NCBI RefSeq assembly: GCF_900129505.1
Contig: NZ_LT670818.1
Span: 8,713,001 to 8,777,000 of the forward strand
DNA: 64,000 nt
Direction: 5' to 3'
DNA from: Bradyrhizobium erythrophlei
GTDB taxonomy: Bacteria; Pseudomonadota; Alphaproteobacteria; Rhizobiales; Xanthobacteraceae
Of the stretch, positions 61,556 through 64,000 are shown piece after piece. The stretch's first letter is position 1. Each line of letters begins with the position of its first letter. Below the pieces are notes generated by a model that saw nothing but the letters and a program-made list of their open reading frames with translations, was not told the DNA's origin and made no database searches. The translations under genes were made by a program, and so were the position numbers.

Positions 61556-62731
61556 ATGAAGCAGCAGTGGAAGTTGGCAGGGCTCGCGGTTCTCTTGAGC
61601 GTCGCGGCCGGTCAGGCCACAGCCCAGGAGAAGCTCAAGATCGGCGTGATCGTGACGCTGTCGGGCCCGGCGGCGGTGCTCGGCCAGCAGGCCCGCGACG
61701 GCTTCATGCTCGCGGTCAAGGACCTCGGCGGCAAGATGGCAGGCCGCGATGTCGAGGTCGTGGCGGTCGATGACGAACTCAAGCCGGACGCCGCGGTGAC
61801 CAAGGTGAAGGGCCTGCTCGAACGCGACAAGGTCGATTTCGTGGTCGGGCCGATCTTCTCCAACATCCTGCAGGCGATCCACAAGCCGGTTACGGATACC
61901 AAGACGTTCCTGATCAGCCCGAATGCCGGCCCGTCGAGCTATGCCGGCAAGAATTGCAGCCCCTTTTTCTACGTGACCTCCTACCAGAACGATCAGGTGC
62001 ACGAGATCCTCGGCAAGGTCGCGCAGGATCGCGGCTACAAGCGCGTCTACATCATGGTGCCGAACTACCAGGCCGGCAAGGATTCCGCGGCCGGCTTCAA
62101 GCTCGACTACAAGGGCGAAATCGTCGAGGAGACCTACGTGCCGCTGGGCACGCTGGATTTCCAGGTCGAACTCTCCAAGATCGCCTCCACCAAGCCCGAT
62201 GCGGTCTTCACCTTCATGCCGGGCGGCATGGGCGTCAGCCTGGTGAAGCAGTACAGCCAGGCCGGTCTCGCCGACAAGATTCCGGTGCTGTCGGCGTTCA
62301 CCGTCGACGAATCGACGCTGCCGGCGCAGCAGGATGCGGCGGTCGGCATGTTCGGCGGCGCGAACTGGGCGCCCAATCTCGACAATCCCCAGAGCAAGAA
62401 ATTCGTCGGCGCCTATGAGGCGGCCTACAACAGTGTGCCCGGCACCTATGCCATGCAGGGCTACGATACGGCGCTATTGATCGACAGCGCGGTCAAGGCG
62501 GTGAAAGGCGACCTCTCCAACAAGGAGGCGGTTGCGGCGGCCTTGAAGAAGGCCGACTTCACCTCGCTGCGCGGCAGCTTCAAATTCAACACCAACGGTT
62601 ATCCGATCCAGGATTTCTATCTGACCAAGGTGGCAAAGCGCGCGGATGGCAAATTCCAGACCGAGATCGTCGAAAAAGTGTTCGAGAACTACGGCGACCG
62701 CTACGCCAAGGAATGCACGCCGGGCAACTAA
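61556..62731 (+). CDS. ABC transporter substrate-binding protein (LivJ/amide type)
   Basis: 391 residues from the ATG at 61556 behind GGGGGA. Signal peptide (LAGLAVLLSVAAGQATA), then EKLKIGVIVTLSGPAAVLGQ, the class I (periplasmic branched-chain/aromatic amide) fold, with VVGPIFSNILQAI and the C-terminal IQDFYLTKVAKRADGKFQTE. The permease and ATPase genes are not in the window. Divergent from MarR, next to the aromatic operon, so an aromatic acid is a likely ligand. Confidence 0.9.
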   Translation: MKQQWKLAGLAVLLSVAAGQATAQEKLKIGVIVTLSGPAAVLGQQARDGFMLAVKDLGGKMAGRDVEVVAVDDELKPDAAVTKVKGLLERDKVDFVVGPIFSNILQAIHKPVTDTKTFLISPNAGPSSYAGKNCSPFFYVTSYQNDQVHEILGKVAQDRGYKRVYIMVPNYQAGKDSAAGFKLDYKGEIVEETYVPLGTLDFQVELSKIASTKPDAVFTFMPGGMGVSLVKQYSQAGLADKIPVLSAFTVDESTLPAQQDAAVGMFGGANWAPNLDNPQSKKFVGAYEAAYNSVPGTYAMQGYDTALLIDSAVKAVKGDLSNKEAVAAALKKADFTSLRGSFKFNTNGYPIQDFYLTKVAKRADGKFQTEIVEKVFENYGDRYAKECTPGN

Positions 62732-62855
62732 GAAATTCAAAGCGTTTTCGAGCGAAGTGGATAGCGGTTCGCATAGCAATCAAGTTTACGCAGATTGCGT
62801 AGACTTATCTGCGGTAGAAAACGCGTCGCCATAACGATGGGAAGGAAACACAGCC

Positions 62856-63311
62856 ATGACCAGCGAGATCACCGGCATCACCCGCGCCAACGAGGGTATG
62901 CAAGGCATTTCCTGGAACATCCTCGGCCAGACCTATGTGCCGAAAAATCGCAGCGACCATTGCTTCTCCTGGCACGCCACGCTGCCGCCCGGCACCTTCG
63001 TCCCGCCGCATATTCATCCCGATCAGGATGAGTATCTCTATATGCTGGAAGGCAAGCTCGACTTCATGCTGGGCGGCGCCGAGGCCCAGGCGACGCCGGG
63101 CGACCTGATCCGGCTCGGCATGGGTGTTCCCCACGGCATCTTCAACAAATCCGACCAGACCGCGAAAGTGCTGTTCTGGGTTTCGCCGACCCAGAAGTTG
63201 TATGACCTGTTCTGGGGCCTTCACAACATGAAGGAGCAGAAACCCGAGGACGTCGTGGCGATGGCGGCCGAGTTCAACATCCACTTCCTGCCGCCGCCTC
63301 CGGGGGCGTGA
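62856..63311 (+). CDS. Cupin-domain protein
   Basis: 151 residues, ATG at 62856 behind GGAAGGAAAC. One beta-barrel cupin with motif 1 PPHIHPDQDEYLYMLEGKLDF (His, His, Glu metal ligands) and motif 2 PGDLIRLGMGVPHGIFN. Small cupins act as dioxygenases, isomerases or sensors; which is unclear. The last line, IHFLPPPPGA, is a short tail. It follows the binding protein on the same strand at 124 bases. Confidence 0.87.
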   Translation: MTSEITGITRANEGMQGISWNILGQTYVPKNRSDHCFSWHATLPPGTFVPPHIHPDQDEYLYMLEGKLDFMLGGAEAQATPGDLIRLGMGVPHGIFNKSDQTAKVLFWVSPTQKLYDLFWGLHNMKEQKPEDVVAMAAEFNIHFLPPPPGA

Positions 63312-63340
63312 GATACACGGCACCGTGGCGCCTTGAGACC

Positions 63341-63420
63341 GTCATTGCGAGCGAAGCGAAGCAATCCATCGCCCAACAAGGAAGTATGGATTGCTTCGTC
63401 GCTTCGCTCCTCGCAATGAC
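63341..63420. repeat. Palindromic intergenic repeat, GTCATTGCGAG family, copy 2
   Basis: Same type as 504-586: outer GTCATTGCGAG and CTCGCAATGAC, inner GAAGCAATCCAT and ATGGATTGCTTC. It lies between the cupin and the convergent SDR gene. Confidence 0.88.
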
Positions 63421-63509
63421 GCGGGAGATTAGCGCGCTCTGCACATTCTCGATATTTTTTACGGCACCTCGCTGAGGGCGGATTAGCTAACCCACCTTAC
63501 GCGCTGGGC

Positions 63510-64000
63510 TCAAACCTTGAAGTAACCCGGCTGGCCGATGTCGGCGATCAAGTTAGTCCCAGTGGGCGTCCAGCCCAACCGCTGCTGCGTCAAAGCGCTG
63601 GAGGCCGGCATGTCCAAACCGGCGAACATCGCCAGTGGCCCGTAATAATCGCCCGCCTCTTCTTTCTTGATCGAAACTACCGGCACATTCAGCGCGCGGC
63701 CAATCACTTCGATGACCTGGCGCATGGGTACGCCTTCCTCGCCAACGGCGTGGTAGATCCCGTCTACCGCGCCCTCCTCCAACGCAAGCCGGTATAGGCG
63801 GGCGACATCCAGCCGGTGCGCCGCAGCCCAGCGTTCGGCGCCTTCGCCGACATAGGCGGCGGCGCCTTTCTGACGCGCGAGCTCGAGCAGATAAGTGATC
63901 AACCCAGCTTTTCCGTCGGCGCCATGCACTTGCGGCAGGCGTATCGCCATCGCGCGCACGCCACGCGACGCATAGGCCAAACCGGCCTGCTCCGACACGC
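63510..64000 (-). CDS. SDR/NAD-dependent epimerase-like protein (3' part)
   Basis: The C-terminal 163 codons of an extended SDR; the N-terminal nucleotide-binding part lies beyond base 64000. GVRAMAIRLPQVHGADG and GAERWAAAHRLDVARLYRLAL match the substrate region of NAD-dependent epimerase/dehydratase or NmrA-like proteins. The active-site YxxxK is not in view. Function unknown. Confidence 0.82.
   Translation of the reverse strand, partial: VSEQAGLAYASRGVRAMAIRLPQVHGADGKAGLITYLLELARQKGAAAYVGEGAERWAAAHRLDVARLYRLALEEGAVDGIYHAVGEEGVPMRQVIEVIGRALNVPVVSIKKEEAGDYYGPLAMFAGLDMPASSALTQQRLGWTPTGTNLIADIGQPGYFKV

Noticed and set aside
1-64000. CRISPR arrays, tRNA, rRNA, transposases or phage genes
   Set aside because: Looked for regular direct repeats, cloverleaf-like sequence and recognisable integrase or transposase motifs; none seen.

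Overview
The window reads as a chromosomal segment of a high-GC alphaproteobacterium of the Bradyrhizobium/Rhodopseudomonas group. Reasons: strong GC bias at third positions, many solute-binding proteins of the TctC/Bug family, several aromatic and CoA-ester catabolic genes, FixK/FNR-type TTGAC/T-N4-A/GTCAA boxes, and several families of short palindromic intergenic repeats of the kind scattered through Bradyrhizobium genomes. I see no rRNA, tRNA, CRISPR array, transposase or prophage. Species and strain cannot be fixed from the sequence alone.

Layout. 1-4550 (minus): serine-glyoxylate-type aminotransferase, enoyl-CoA hydratase-like protein and a tripartite tricarboxylate transporter (tctC, tctB, 5' part of tctA). 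4.7-8 kb: a relic of an MFS gene, three very small genes (two zinc ribbons), a secreted protein and a DUF2270 membrane protein in a gene-poor, repeat-rich stretch. 8.1-15.1 kb: a 2-hydroxyacid/glyoxylate cassette with a second aminotransferase and MFS transporter (minus), divergent from a GntR/FCD regulator, a 981-residue FAD/Fe-S dehydrogenase and a GlcG-like protein. A TTGCATTCAA motif lies upstream of both arms. 15.2-17.3 kb: DUF3303 protein, a probably frameshifted alpha/beta hydrolase and a small membrane protein. 17.3-23.7 kb (minus): enoyl-CoA hydratase, a DMSO-reductase-family molybdoenzyme, an atypical SDR, an MmgE/PrpD protein and a Tat-exported binding protein. 23.9-28.2 kb (plus): Bug protein, two-subunit xanthine-oxidase-family molybdoenzyme and a ModA-like protein without signal peptide, mostly with overlapping start and stop codons. 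28.2-33.1 kb (minus): small membrane protein, Crp-like regulator, an unknown basic protein and a 1074-residue class III cyclase/ATPase/TPR protein; a perfect TGTGA-N6-TCACA site lies between the first two.

33.3-39.8 kb: a Bug protein, an exported amidohydrolase, an MCE lipid transporter (MlaE-, MlaF- and MlaD-like, the last with a fused PqiC-like domain), and two small stress-type membrane proteins. 40-50.5 kb is the most coherent part: Pat-type acetyltransferase, universal stress protein, Zn alcohol dehydrogenase, phosphotransferase-kinase fusion, CHAD protein, PHB synthase, phasin and CBS-BON protein. They form four operons arranged around FNR/FixK boxes, three with a plausible -10 at class II spacing, and look like a low-oxygen survival and storage regulon.

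50.6-64 kb: thiolase, phosphoesterase, a ferric/polyamine-type ABC importer with an intercistronic hairpin, class II aldolase, a block for aromatic (perhaps aminobenzoate-like) catabolism (RidA, benzoate/aminobenzoate-type CoA ligase, kynurenine-formamidase-like hydrolase, MarR regulator), a branched-chain-type binding protein, a cupin and the 3' part of an SDR.
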